Source of the DNA: Achromobacter pulmonis
GTDB taxonomy: Bacteria > Pseudomonadota > Gammaproteobacteria > Burkholderiales > Burkholderiaceae_B
DNA length: 63,074 bases
Assembly: GCF_002885955.2 (NCBI RefSeq)
Contig: NZ_POQS01000008.1
Coordinates: forward strand, 49,284-112,357
Direction of reading: 5' to 3'
A program made the position numbers and the translations under genes. Below are positions 26,701 through 33,523 of the stretch, piece by piece; position 1 is the stretch's first letter, and each line of letters begins with the position of its first letter. The notes below the pieces were generated by a model. That model searched no databases, had not been told where the DNA came from, and was given only the letters and a program-made list of their open reading frames with translations.

Positions 26701-29700
26701 CCGCCGGCCGCATGCCCTTCGGCGGCGATCTCGTCATCCCGCACGGCGGCATGGCGACGCTGGATGCGGGCACGCAATTCGCCAGCGGCCGCACGCTGAA
26801 CTATGACTTGCCGGTCGACGGCCTGACGCTTCCTGCGGGAACGCGTCTGCCCGTCACCATGCCGCTGGCGCAGCGCTTGACGCTGCCCGCCGGCACGGTG
26901 CTGGCCTCGGCGGTGCTGGATGCCTCGGGCAACGTCGTTCACCCCGCCGGCTCGGTGGTGCAAACGCCGCTGACGCTGGACGCCGGCATGCAGCTGGCCG
27001 CGGGCTTCCGCCTGCCCGCGCAGGCGGAGATCGGCGCCACCATCTGGCCCAAGGGCGTCATGCTGCCGGTGGCGATGAAGCTGTCACGGCCGCTGGCGCT
27101 GGCCAAGGGCGCGCTCGTGCCTTCCGAGACCGATGTCGTGCTGCCAGGCGGCGTCGAGATGGTCAACTTGCGGCCCACCGGCGCCGATGGCACGCAGGGC
27201 CGCAATCTTGCGCTGGCGCCGATGCTGCCGGCCGGCTCGCAGTCCTGGGATCTGCGCCTGGTGGCGGGCGCCGACCTGCAGGCCGCGGACACGCGCCTGA
27301 CCCTGGCGAACACGACGGCCCAGCTGCGCCTGGCGGATCCGCATTTCGGCCTGGGCGCCATGGTCACCGAGGTCCCGGGCACCGGCGGCAAGCCCTCTTA
27401 CGTATGGGGCGACCTGAGCCAGTTCCAGGCCTTCATGGACATGATGGGGGTCGCGCTCAGCTCGCCGCCGGTATCGGGCGAGCCCGTCACGCAGGCGCAG
27501 ATCGACGAGCTGGTGGCGTTCGGGCTCATCGGTTCGACTCCCGACGAACTGAATGTCTACGGCATGGGAGAGATGGTCAATGTGAAGACCCCGGGTTTTG
27601 CGTGGGCCGACCTGAGCCAGTTCCAGGCCTTCATGGACATGATGGGAGTCGCGCTCAGCACGCCGCCGGTATCGGGCCAGCCTGTCACGCAGACGCAGAT
27701 CGACGAGCTGATCGCGTTCGGGCTGATCGGTTCGAGTCCCGATGAATTGAATGTCTACGGCATGGGAGAGATGGTCAGCGGGTCGGCCGGCGGTCCGCCG
27801 GAGACGGTCACGTCCTATCATCCCGCGCGCCAGCAGCTGTTCAGCGTGCTGCGCACCGGCGCGGGCGACCTGGACCTGGTGTCCGGCGGCGATTTCAATA
27901 TGACCTCGCTTTACGGCGTCTATACGGCGGGCACGCCGTCGGCCTCGATGGGCGACGCCTATCACCGGGCGCGGGGGCGCTTGAGCGACGGCACGATATT
28001 GCGCGCCGAAGGGGCGGGCTTCGAGTCGCTGGTCGATGGCGGCGCCCAAAGCCTGTACGCGGCCTGGTATCCGGAGCGCGGCGGCAACGTGCTCCTGCGC
28101 GCGCAAGGCGATATCAAGGGCGACCTGATCGGCGGCAACGAGAACTACGGCGATCCCGCGGGTTATAAGTTCTGGAACTCGCGCGAGCAGATTCCCACGG
28201 TCACGGTGGGCAGCTGGTTATGGCGCCAGGGCACGGGCAGCATCGGAACCGGGCCCGAAGCCACGCCGGCTTCGTGGTGGATCAACTTCGGCACCTATGT
28301 GGCGGGCGATGCCAGAGGCACCTACGACGCGTTCGGTTCACGCTTGTTCAACAACGATCCGTTCCTTGTGGGCTTTACCGGCATCGGCACGCTGGGCGGC
28401 GGCAATCTGACCGTGGAAGCGGGCGGCGACGCCGGCATCATCGATGCGCGCGGCATCGCTTCGAGCTGGAACCTGCGGGCGCATACGCCGCGCAGCCAGG
28501 GCCTGCACCTGGCCGTGGCCGGCACCGGCCGCATCACGCCGGCCGGCGAGCTGGTGCAGACCGGCGGCGGCGATCTTACCATGCGCCTGGGCGGGGCGCT
28601 CAACCCCAACCCGCAATTGCGGCGCAACGAATACGACCTCAACGGCACTTTCGTCAACCTGCGCGGCGCCACGGCGATTCATGCCGGAACTGTCGGCGGC
28701 GTGAAGGTGAACTACGGCGGCGGGCGGGACCAGATGGACTCGCGCCTGGGCAACGTGTATACGGCCGCGGGCGGTGTGGCCGCCGGCGGCCCCATCCTGG
28801 TGCTGGGCGACTCGGCCGTCCGTATCGATACGCGCGGCGACCTGGTGCTGGGCGGCGCGGCCGATCCGGGCCGCACGATGCAGCTCAGCGCGACGCCATT
28901 CACCTACCAGGGCGCGGCGCATGACGGCGACGGCTGGAGCTGGTTCTCCCTTTGGACGCCGGCCACCGCGATCGATCTGTTGAGCGCGGGCGGCAATCTT
29001 ACGCCGACCTCGGCCTGGGATGACATCGCGGGCAGTGAAGACGCGCGTTGGGACAGCGCGGGACATAATCAGTCGGCCAACGGCGACGGCTCGTTCTATC
29101 CGTCGATCCTGCGCGCGGTTGCGGCCAACGGCAGCCTGTACTACGGCGCCAGCGCAAGCGGCGCGACCGCCGCCATCCAGGGCCCGGTCCTGCGCTATGG
29201 CCACGGCACCGTACTGGCGCCGTCGCCGGTGGGCGCACAGTTTGTCAACGCCACCGGCAAGGGCGAACTGCAATTGCTGGCGCAGGACTCTATCCTGGGC
29301 GCGGGCTATGTGCTCTCGGCCTCCACGGCCGATCCGCTGGCCATGGCCAGCCCCTTCCGCCCCGGGTTTGTCGGCAAGCTGGCCGAGACCGGCGGCGGCC
29401 CCTGGGGCGGGTCCGCCCTGTTGGTCACCAACGCCGCTGCCGAATCGCAGCCCTACAACGACTGGATCACGATCGGGTACAGCGGCGCGCCGAACCCCGA
29501 TGGCGGACGACGGAATACGGCTGCGCTGTTCACCTTTGGCAGTCCCGCGACCATCGCGGATGCGGTCGCGGGGCGTGCGCCGGCGCGCTATTACGCGGTG
29601 CAGGGCGATATCGTCGGCTTGCGCGTCGGCCAGGCGGTGCTGCCCAGTTTTCAGGCGGATTTCGAGCAAGGGCGTTATGAGGCGTCGATCCCGGTGTCGA

Positions 29701-31622
29701 TCCGCGCCGGCCGGGATATTGTCGGGTCCGGCACCACGCTGGGCGAGAAAGACGCCACCGTGGGCGCCGCCAAGGCGGGTAACGCTTCGACGCGCGGCAA
29801 CCTGATCGCGCATGCCTATGCCGACGAGATATCGGTGGTGGAGGCCGGCCGCGATGTCCGTGACAGCAGCTTCTACATCATGGGGCCCGGCCTGCTCGAA
29901 GTGTCGGCGGGCCGTCACGTCTACCTGGGCAACAAGGGTGAAATCAAGAGCCTGGGGCCGATCGGCGGCGGCGCCGCGTCGGGGGATCGCAGCGGCGGCG
30001 CCGGTATTTCGGTGTCGGCCGGCATGGGCGAGGGCGTGTACTGGAACGCCTTTGCCGAGCGCTATCTGAATCCGGCCAATCAGGCAGCGCTGGATCTGCC
30101 GCTGGCCGACCAGCCGGGCAAAGTCGTGACGGTCTACGGCGGCTCGCTGAAGCTGGAGCAATGGCTGCAAGACGAGTTTGGCTATACCGGCGACGCGTCG
30201 GGCGCCGAGGCTTTCCTGACGCAAAAGCAGGCCGAGCTGGATGCGGCGCGCGCGGCCGCGCTTGCCGAGGGGCGTACCGCCAGCAGCCGTTCGCTGGCGC
30301 GCGAGTTCCAGCGGGAGAGCCAGCTGCATCTGGTGAACTGGTTGAGCGAGCGCTTTGGCGGCGCCAACGGTCTCGCCCTGCATTACGATGCGGCGACCAT
30401 GGACGCGCGGACCTTCTTCGACGCGCTGCCGGCGCAGCAGCAGCGCGCCTATCTGCGCAATGTCTACTACGCCGAGTTGCGTGAGTCCGGCCGCGAATAC
30501 AACGAGGCCGGGGGCAAGCGCGCCGGCAGCTATCTGCGCGGCCGCGAAGCCATCGCCACGCTGTTCCCCGCGCAGGACGCGCAGGGCAAGGCGTTGAGTC
30601 ATGAAGGCGACCTCACCATGTTCAGCAGCGCGATCTACTTCAACGCTGACTACGTGAGCAACCCCATCGGGCAGTCACGTCCGCGCGCGGGCGCCAAATA
30701 CATCACCAAGGCGCAGTGGGAGGCCATGGGCAGCCCCGGCTACAACGTGTCGTTCTATGACGTGTTGGACGCGGGCATCCACACCAACTTCGGCGGCGAC
30801 ATCAACCTCATGACGCCGGGCGGGCGCACGCTGGTCGGCATAGACGGCGGCTTCAACCCGGGGCCGGGTTCGGGCGTGATCACGCAGGGCGACGGCAATA
30901 TCAACATCTATGCGATGGACAGTATCCTGATGGGTCAGAGCCGCGTCTTCACGACCTTTGGCGGCAGCATCCTGGCCTGGTCGGCGCAGGGCGACATCAA
31001 CGCCGGTCGCGGCAGCAAGACCAGCATGGTCTACACCCCGCAGCGCCGCGTGTACGACAGCATCGGCAACATCGCGCTGTCGCCGACGGCGCCCAGCACC
31101 GGCGCAGGTATCGCGACGCTGAATCCGATCCCCGAGGTTCCGCCGGGCGATATCGATCTGATCGCGCCGCTGGGCACCGTCGACGCGGGCGAAGCGGGTA
31201 TTCGCGTCTCCGGCGATGTCAACGTGGCCGCCTTGCGCGTGGTCAACGCGGAAAATATCCAGACGCAGGGCGAGGCCACCGGCATTCCGGTGATCGCCGC
31301 GGTCAACGTCGGCGCGCTCACCAGCGCGAGCACGGCGGCCTCGAACGCGGCCACGGCCGCCTCCGATGCGGCCCAGGGTGCGCGCGCCGCCGCGCAGAAG
31401 GCCCTGCCGTCGATCATCAGCGTGCAGATCCTGGGCTTTGGCAATGAACCGCTTTCGGGCGGCGCCCCGGCGACCGAGCCCACCAGCGCGGTGCCTCCGG
31501 CCGGGCAGCAGGCGCAGCGCTATACGCCCAACCACATGGTCCAGGTGCTGGCCCGCGGCTCCCATCCGCAAGGCGACGTGTCGAGCCTGACGCCGGACGA
31601 GTTGCGGAGTCTGGGCTTGTAA
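17706..31622 (+). CDS. pdtA: Giant TpsA exoprotein, filamentous-haemagglutinin family (PdtA-like)
   Basis: A 4638-residue secreted protein of the two-partner secretion pathway. A Sec signal peptide (1-38) is followed by a TPS haemagglutination-activity domain (about 150-300) with the NQNGVIF variant of the NPNGI motif. A very long beta-helix-type repeat region comes next. The C-terminal part (about 4360-4580) contains GGDINLMTPGGR and INIYAMDSILMGQSR and matches the DUF3739 family, described as associated with VreARI signalling. Two near-identical 56-residue units (period 66) lie at about 3236-3358. A predicted helical stretch occupies about 4155-4290. Only two cysteines occur, C2254 and C2260. 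Expected role: a surface or released adhesin/virulence factor exported by the TpsB encoded next. Confidence 0.92.
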   Translation: MTHPAVSARYRLTPLAASLSALAMLSALSLGSASVAHASGAWWVGADVAKQTRTLRQNSPGLSAQTAAEQRRQATQQLRRSVDNLNRVAGEAGAIAQAQARQTAAWQKERNRPAQAGDSPDGLTQGGLWDKDANGQALPWIGVSDKRAVASNAQGKTTVTIEQTQAKAILDWDTFNIGRNTEVVFDQATYANAAARSGARTAQSEWAVLNRVVGASAKPSQIQGSIRADGSVMVVNQNGVIFTGSSQVNARNLVAAAARISNDQFLSRGIYGADANTASFTEALGNVSVQAGALIQTHEPASVTQGGGYVLLMGQEVRNDGDIRTRKGQTQLAAGDSFVIRKGLVTNSTDGGTTYSTTRGNEIAPKADANLDLARIDPAIQRGLVQNTGLIQAREGDITLAGHDVRQNGVALTTTSVNARGTIHLLNSAGDAQGQVTLGKDSITAILLEDDGQSAFDGQRNALIEASATLDQQRRGISGTFDNLSKQSDRRDQSRIEIVSGQNVDFTDGSLTLATGGQVAVSAEGSATIHAGAAVDVSGAVGVQVAMASNNVQINIQGNEQRDASGNRESGNLNNTNVWVDRRYLVLVPAGTGGYETDRWYTQGGLLEVGGYLGTTGHTIGEWMAQGGTVNFAGGGVTTRAGSSINLSGGSLDVQSGYLNQSWLRGGDGRLYTVDRAPGDLLFPEDASYTGYERKSVRWGRTDTFLNPLIAKAQRWEEGYTVGRDAGRLIIGTRQATLDGDVEAKAFQGVRQINAPQSRLDGYQQSQTAAPRRAGLILGSWQPVYDEASGNLRYTPGAVADEIVLGMPRDPEDAEEASTQTDPARITLNADWLNGLELGELRAYANGAVRVDGAVKVAAGGEIALHATQVDVNADLTARGGVITLGDMVEQYPNVSSGWQDLPLATTAPAGYTARVSIGEGVTLDARGVWSNLQQGDGNLGGLPYIDGGRIVARSSGDVTVGKRALLDVSSGAALLGDDSLQGGKGGDITLAADAYAAATAAKGGLTLQGELRGYGVEGGGTLTLQNGSAVVIGGLVAGADGALQAGQSAPVDLVTSEDFTIAEGAVLPLDYHSIRTHANPGEAVGGAPRVIASDSSTWLTVGADWTLPKASSENASYSVNLSNGQSLRVAGYTGSWYVPPTLPAGTVITGIVNPANFPTNYVVDAAIHANGIPLAPTPVVIPAGNLAPTDVTFSAGTLIRAGASLPRAVAVEPLLLLDAGLFQQGFSHYAVTGGDGLAVAKGADLRVTMPVLQADFSIARGVATGADPHAALAMWLPPLFTESPARGALTQRGGASLTLAAGNARSTLENADAPPLVIAEGARIEVDPGKSIVLRNNGQITIDGTLRAAGGRIGVYGLGAGAQDVTRLKGHDGSVWIGREAVLDVAGLAQSALDSQGRRYGTVLDGGRIEIGGAYRAYATEADAIDNFIVIREGARLDASGAATTLDMNGMGALRVASDGGVIHLASFNGLYLDGEMTAASGGAGAAGGTLSLALESPNYRIGGRPADRVLAPREFQLLREQTPEGLAADLRPGQADAGLVYGHGRIGADRIEAGGFDNLSLLVNGVLSLEGGVDLTLGQGLNLAATAFALTDGASAGSRVALAAPYVRLAGASRLGKDQHIMPALNAPTSTQGGMVELGDATQLRVEAGVLDVINKVAFGAYGYSMQGDKALVSRQGFELVELRSRNDLRFLRHTVSDRTSLTTEGDLLLAASQIYPATGALGEVIAGRRGAFNQWGSYETRYDAARSLRIERSGDGAAPPTPYSAFGTLRLYSANIEQSGVLRAPLGILELGIAPSGGQPPGTITLRPGSITSVSAAGLLMPYGGTVDGLTYNYAGADAFYAGLGGALGNVSLTADSIEVQSGARIDLSGGGELTGAGFLTGRGGSTDARLNPLMQVKWDGSGFTLPSLSSNPVYAIVPGAQPAAAPIAAEKGAGDPMIGRQITVGDGVPGLAAGTYTLLPSTYALLPGAFRVELNGRAVGNAAFGSGGRMRNASYTTAARLGFANTGIADVQTTSVVLTPADTLRTYSNFNETSYAQFGQNWALRDGAPRPQLERDARQLNLTPGSRLDVAAGTVDFTPAKDGRGGAAVLNGSRIEILADGATPTEGFAGTSVHASTLNNLKAATISIGGAPTSTFVTQTASGFSTENSWQVGLGSGTTGELILRRGAMLEAGSVFLVVSNKEQGLTIEQGAGINTLGQGRAAWDSNDGYVLRPGQAGVLAVTNGWLNLTSPTADDYGMNGAGYLHIGTCAAGASCAGDTMLYSEGSITAATNKSLELGESVRYGTRNLTLAVGGINIGTTATLAQAKAAGVLPAGLTLNQDVLSRLLRGDISTGAPALENLILTASDSVNFYGSVDLSTIDKATGKSSLERLVLGAPAFYGHGGAGDVARIETGTLVWNGATTPAGNVIAGGAGTGSGRFVVDARTIEFGYGPLSQPDTVGTHERLALGFAGVDLNASERITANHKGTLSVYQSQGAWDEAAKAWTYSGGNLRLNTPLLTGQAGSVNNIKAGGAIVVAAPAGSASPLADNATLANALGATLGLDAGTRLTLDTAVLLPSGKFTASAQQDVVLEDGAQLDLAGRELYFFDVSKYSWGGDVVLDSRQGSVVQQAASTIDLSAKQNRAGRLTVLALAGTADLNGTIRGGSTGHYDAGGTPVPYAAGYIDVRAGRIADFSGLNLRLTEGEVFGGRSFQLKQGDLVIGSELKAREINISVDNGSLTVNGTIDASGERAGSIRLAANQGVTLAGGAVLDASASVLRRDSYGQVIEAPNRAIVEIDSGYGRLTLADGVRMDLAVDGASANYGTVTLNAPRLGGASGNDVDIDARGAVVITGARSIAVNAFHSYDDAPVGTDASVDGRSYQRIDQAYLDAKHADSIAFINNALANDTLMQGKLAGLRGYTEQFHLRPGVEIVSNAAVNPHGDLHVDGDIDLSGYRYASVNPGTQRTGVYGSGEAGALVLRAQGDLTLFGSITDGFDTTRLGVTNDDNGWVLPAGRMPFGGDLVIPHGGMATLDAGTQFASGRTLNYDLPVDGLTLPAGTRLPVTMPLAQRLTLPAGTVLASAVLDASGNVVHPAGSVVQTPLTLDAGMQLAAGFRLPAQAEIGATIWPKGVMLPVAMKLSRPLALAKGALVPSETDVVLPGGVEMVNLRPTGADGTQGRNLALAPMLPAGSQSWDLRLVAGADLQAADTRLTLANTTAQLRLADPHFGLGAMVTEVPGTGGKPSYVWGDLSQFQAFMDMMGVALSSPPVSGEPVTQAQIDELVAFGLIGSTPDELNVYGMGEMVNVKTPGFAWADLSQFQAFMDMMGVALSTPPVSGQPVTQTQIDELIAFGLIGSSPDELNVYGMGEMVSGSAGGPPETVTSYHPARQQLFSVLRTGAGDLDLVSGGDFNMTSLYGVYTAGTPSASMGDAYHRARGRLSDGTILRAEGAGFESLVDGGAQSLYAAWYPERGGNVLLRAQGDIKGDLIGGNENYGDPAGYKFWNSREQIPTVTVGSWLWRQGTGSIGTGPEATPASWWINFGTYVAGDARGTYDAFGSRLFNNDPFLVGFTGIGTLGGGNLTVEAGGDAGIIDARGIASSWNLRAHTPRSQGLHLAVAGTGRITPAGELVQTGGGDLTMRLGGALNPNPQLRRNEYDLNGTFVNLRGATAIHAGTVGGVKVNYGGGRDQMDSRLGNVYTAAGGVAAGGPILVLGDSAVRIDTRGDLVLGGAADPGRTMQLSATPFTYQGAAHDGDGWSWFSLWTPATAIDLLSAGGNLTPTSAWDDIAGSEDARWDSAGHNQSANGDGSFYPSILRAVAANGSLYYGASASGATAAIQGPVLRYGHGTVLAPSPVGAQFVNATGKGELQLLAQDSILGAGYVLSASTADPLAMASPFRPGFVGKLAETGGGPWGGSALLVTNAAAESQPYNDWITIGYSGAPNPDGGRRNTAALFTFGSPATIADAVAGRAPARYYAVQGDIVGLRVGQAVLPSFQADFEQGRYEASIPVSIRAGRDIVGSGTTLGEKDATVGAAKAGNASTRGNLIAHAYADEISVVEAGRDVRDSSFYIMGPGLLEVSAGRHVYLGNKGEIKSLGPIGGGAASGDRSGGAGISVSAGMGEGVYWNAFAERYLNPANQAALDLPLADQPGKVVTVYGGSLKLEQWLQDEFGYTGDASGAEAFLTQKQAELDAARAAALAEGRTASSRSLAREFQRESQLHLVNWLSERFGGANGLALHYDAATMDARTFFDALPAQQQRAYLRNVYYAELRESGREYNEAGGKRAGSYLRGREAIATLFPAQDAQGKALSHEGDLTMFSSAIYFNADYVSNPIGQSRPRAGAKYITKAQWEAMGSPGYNVSFYDVLDAGIHTNFGGDINLMTPGGRTLVGIDGGFNPGPGSGVITQGDGNINIYAMDSILMGQSRVFTTFGGSILAWSAQGDINAGRGSKTSMVYTPQRRVYDSIGNIALSPTAPSTGAGIATLNPIPEVPPGDIDLIAPLGTVDAGEAGIRVSGDVNVAALRVVNAENIQTQGEATGIPVIAAVNVGALTSASTAASNAATAASDAAQGARAAAQKALPSIISVQILGFGNEPLSGGAPATEPTSAVPPAGQQAQRYTPNHMVQVLARGSHPQGDVSSLTPDELRSLGL
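27411..27777 (+). repeat. Tandem duplication inside tpsA (198-bp period)
   Basis: Segments 27411-27579 and 27609-27777 are nearly identical and exactly 198 bp apart. They encode two 56-residue units containing DLSQFQAFMDMMGVALS and ELNVYGMGEMV. The length is a multiple of three, so the reading frame is preserved. Such repeats expand and contract by slippage or recombination and could give length variants of the exoprotein. Confidence 0.9.
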
Positions 31623-31707
31623 GCCCGATGCGGGGTGGCGAGTCAGGCCGCGGCGGCAGGGGACGCGCCGCGGCCAAGGCGCGCGCTCCGCTTCCGCGGA
31701 TTTCTGC

Positions 31708-31725
31708 ATGAAGTTTTTGTGACAT
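31708..31725 (-). promoter_or_regulatory. Reverse-oriented Pho-box-like element upstream of tpsB
   Basis: Read on the minus strand the sequence is ATGTCAC-AAAA-ACTTCAT, two 7-bp half-sites 11 bp apart as in a Pho box. It lies 128 bp before the tpsB ATG. CGTCTAG (31750-31756) lies between them. Confidence 0.4.
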
Positions 31726-31766
31726 CGAGCACTCCGCACGATCGCCGTTCGTCTAGGAATGTGTAA

Positions 31767-31865
31767 ATGAGCATGACAGCCGGTTTGCTGGCGTATCTGC
31801 CCGAGCCACGGCTGTCTCCATTCCTAAACCAACCGGTATTGAGTGCGGTTCCATGCATCAGTTGA
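31767..31865 (+). CDS. Possible 32-residue leader ORF before tpsB
   Basis: An ORF (MSMTAGLLAY...) opens at 31767 behind AGGA (31755-31758) and ends 13 nt inside the tpsB coding region in another frame. It might couple translation to tpsB. No family is recognised, and it may be chance. Confidence 0.25.
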   Translation: MSMTAGLLAYLPEPRLSPFLNQPVLSAVPCIS

Positions 31866-33487
31866 AAAACGCAGGACAGGGCGTGTGGTTCAAGGTCTTG
31901 GGCGCGGCATTGCTGGCGCTGGGCATGCAGCCCGGCGCCCACGCCCAGGATGGCGCAGGCGAGGCTGCCGCGCCGCCTTCCCGGCAAACGGACGAGCGCC
32001 GCGTCAACATCAGCGAATACATCGTGCGCGGCAACTCGGTGCTCAACGCGACCGATATCGAAAAAGCCGTCTACCCATTCCTCGGGCCTGAACGCACGAT
32101 GTCCGACATCGAGTCGGCCCGTAATGCTTTGCAAGACAGCTATCACCAGAAAGGTTATCAATCCGTGTACGTCGACCTGCCCGAGCAGCAGGTGACGGGC
32201 GGGGTCGTGATTCTGCAGGTGACCGAGACCAAGGTGGGGCGTTTGCGCGTGGTGGGCGCGCAGCACTATTCGCCGCTGGAGATCCGCGAAGAGGTGCCGG
32301 CGCTGCAGGAAGGCGAGGTGCCCAACTTCAACAAGGCGCAGGTCGAGCTGACGGCGCTCAACCGTACGTCCAGCCGCCAGGTCATGCCGCTGGTGCGGGA
32401 GGGCAAGTTCCCCGGCACCATGGACGTCGACCTCAAGGTCGAAGATAAAAGCCCCTGGAGCGCCAGCGCCGGCCTGAACAACGATTACAGCGCCGACACC
32501 GAGAAGCTGCGCGCCATGTTCACGCTCGGCCATGACAACCTGTGGCAGCGCGGTCATGCATTCTCGCTGACCTTTTTCACCGCGCCCCAGGAACCGTCCA
32601 ACGCCCGGGTTTGGTCGGGCTCGTACTCCATGCCCCTGTCCGACCGTTGGAGCCTGCAATTCGCGGGCTACAAGTCCGACAGCGACGTGGCCACCATCGG
32701 AGGCACCAATGTGCTGGGCCGCGGCCACTCGTTTGGCGCGATGGCGACCTACAGCATGGAGCCGTTGGGCAATTGGTACAACAGTTTCTCCTTCGGCCTG
32801 GACTACAAGGATTTCGACGAGCAGATCCGTTTCGGCGATGATCGCGATCGCGTGCCGCTCAAGTATCTGCCGTTCACGCTGTCGTACGACGGCTATCGCT
32901 ATACGGAGATTGCGCAGAGCTCGGTCAGCATGAGCCTGGTCGCGGCCTCGCGCAGCATGTTCGGCGTGGGCAGCAGCGAAGAAGACTTCGACTACAAGCG
33001 CTACATGGCCAGCCCCAGCTTCGCGCTGTTGCGCGGCGATCTGACCCACACCCAGAACTTTGGCCGCGATTGGCAGCTGTTTGCGCGCGGCGGCTTCCAG
33101 CTGGCGTCGGGCGCGCTGGTGTCCAACGAGCAGTTCTCGGCTGGCGGCGCGACCAGCGTGCGGGGCTACCTGGCCGCGGAACGCGCGGCCGATGAAGGCC
33201 TGATGGCGTCGCTTGAATTGCGCACGCCATCGCTGTCGCGCTGGACCGGCCCGCTCGTGAATGAATGGCGCTTCTTCGCTTTCGCCGATTGGGCATTCCT
33301 GCGCCTGCGCGATCCGCTGCCCGAGCAACAGCATTCCTTTGGCCTGGCCAGCGTCGGCCTGGGTACCCGCATACAGGTTTTCGACTGGCTGTACGGCGGC
33401 CTTAGCTGGGGCTATGCCCTGCGCGACGGCGACGTCACCAAGAAAAACGATTCGCGCCTCAACTTCAATCTGCGCGCCACCTATTAA
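31853..33487 (+). CDS. pdtB: TpsB outer-membrane transporter, FhaC/ShlB family (PdtB-like)
   Basis: A 544-residue Omp85-superfamily transporter. A signal peptide (1-31) is followed by two POTRA domains (about 48-200; NISEYIVRGNSVLN, VILQVTETKVGRLRVVG) and a 16-strand beta-barrel. The conserved L6 motif SVRGY is in GGATSVRGYLAAERA, and its barrel-wall partner is in FFAFADWAFL. The protein ends in an aromatic residue (Tyr), as expected for an outer-membrane barrel. It secretes the adjacent TpsA by recognising its TPS domain. ExbB begins 37 bp (or 10 bp with the alternative start) downstream, so it is probably part of the same transcript. Confidence 0.92.
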   Translation: MHQLKNAGQGVWFKVLGAALLALGMQPGAHAQDGAGEAAAPPSRQTDERRVNISEYIVRGNSVLNATDIEKAVYPFLGPERTMSDIESARNALQDSYHQKGYQSVYVDLPEQQVTGGVVILQVTETKVGRLRVVGAQHYSPLEIREEVPALQEGEVPNFNKAQVELTALNRTSSRQVMPLVREGKFPGTMDVDLKVEDKSPWSASAGLNNDYSADTEKLRAMFTLGHDNLWQRGHAFSLTFFTAPQEPSNARVWSGSYSMPLSDRWSLQFAGYKSDSDVATIGGTNVLGRGHSFGAMATYSMEPLGNWYNSFSFGLDYKDFDEQIRFGDDRDRVPLKYLPFTLSYDGYRYTEIAQSSVSMSLVAASRSMFGVGSSEEDFDYKRYMASPSFALLRGDLTHTQNFGRDWQLFARGGFQLASGALVSNEQFSAGGATSVRGYLAAERAADEGLMASLELRTPSLSRWTGPLVNEWRFFAFADWAFLRLRDPLPEQQHSFGLASVGLGTRIQVFDWLYGGLSWGYALRDGDVTKKNDSRLNFNLRATY

Positions 33488-33523
33488 CCCATACGGATGA
33501 AGGCCTTCCGGAGCACGACTACC

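Noticed and set aside
23130..26963. 1277-codon minus-strand open frame inside tpsA
   Set aside because: Same reason: low-complexity Arg/Ala/Gly/His composition, no start context and no motifs.
27411..27777. CRISPR-like direct repeats
   Set aside because: The two copies are long, coding and in frame within tpsA, without short repeat-spacer structure; no CRISPR array or cas gene was seen.
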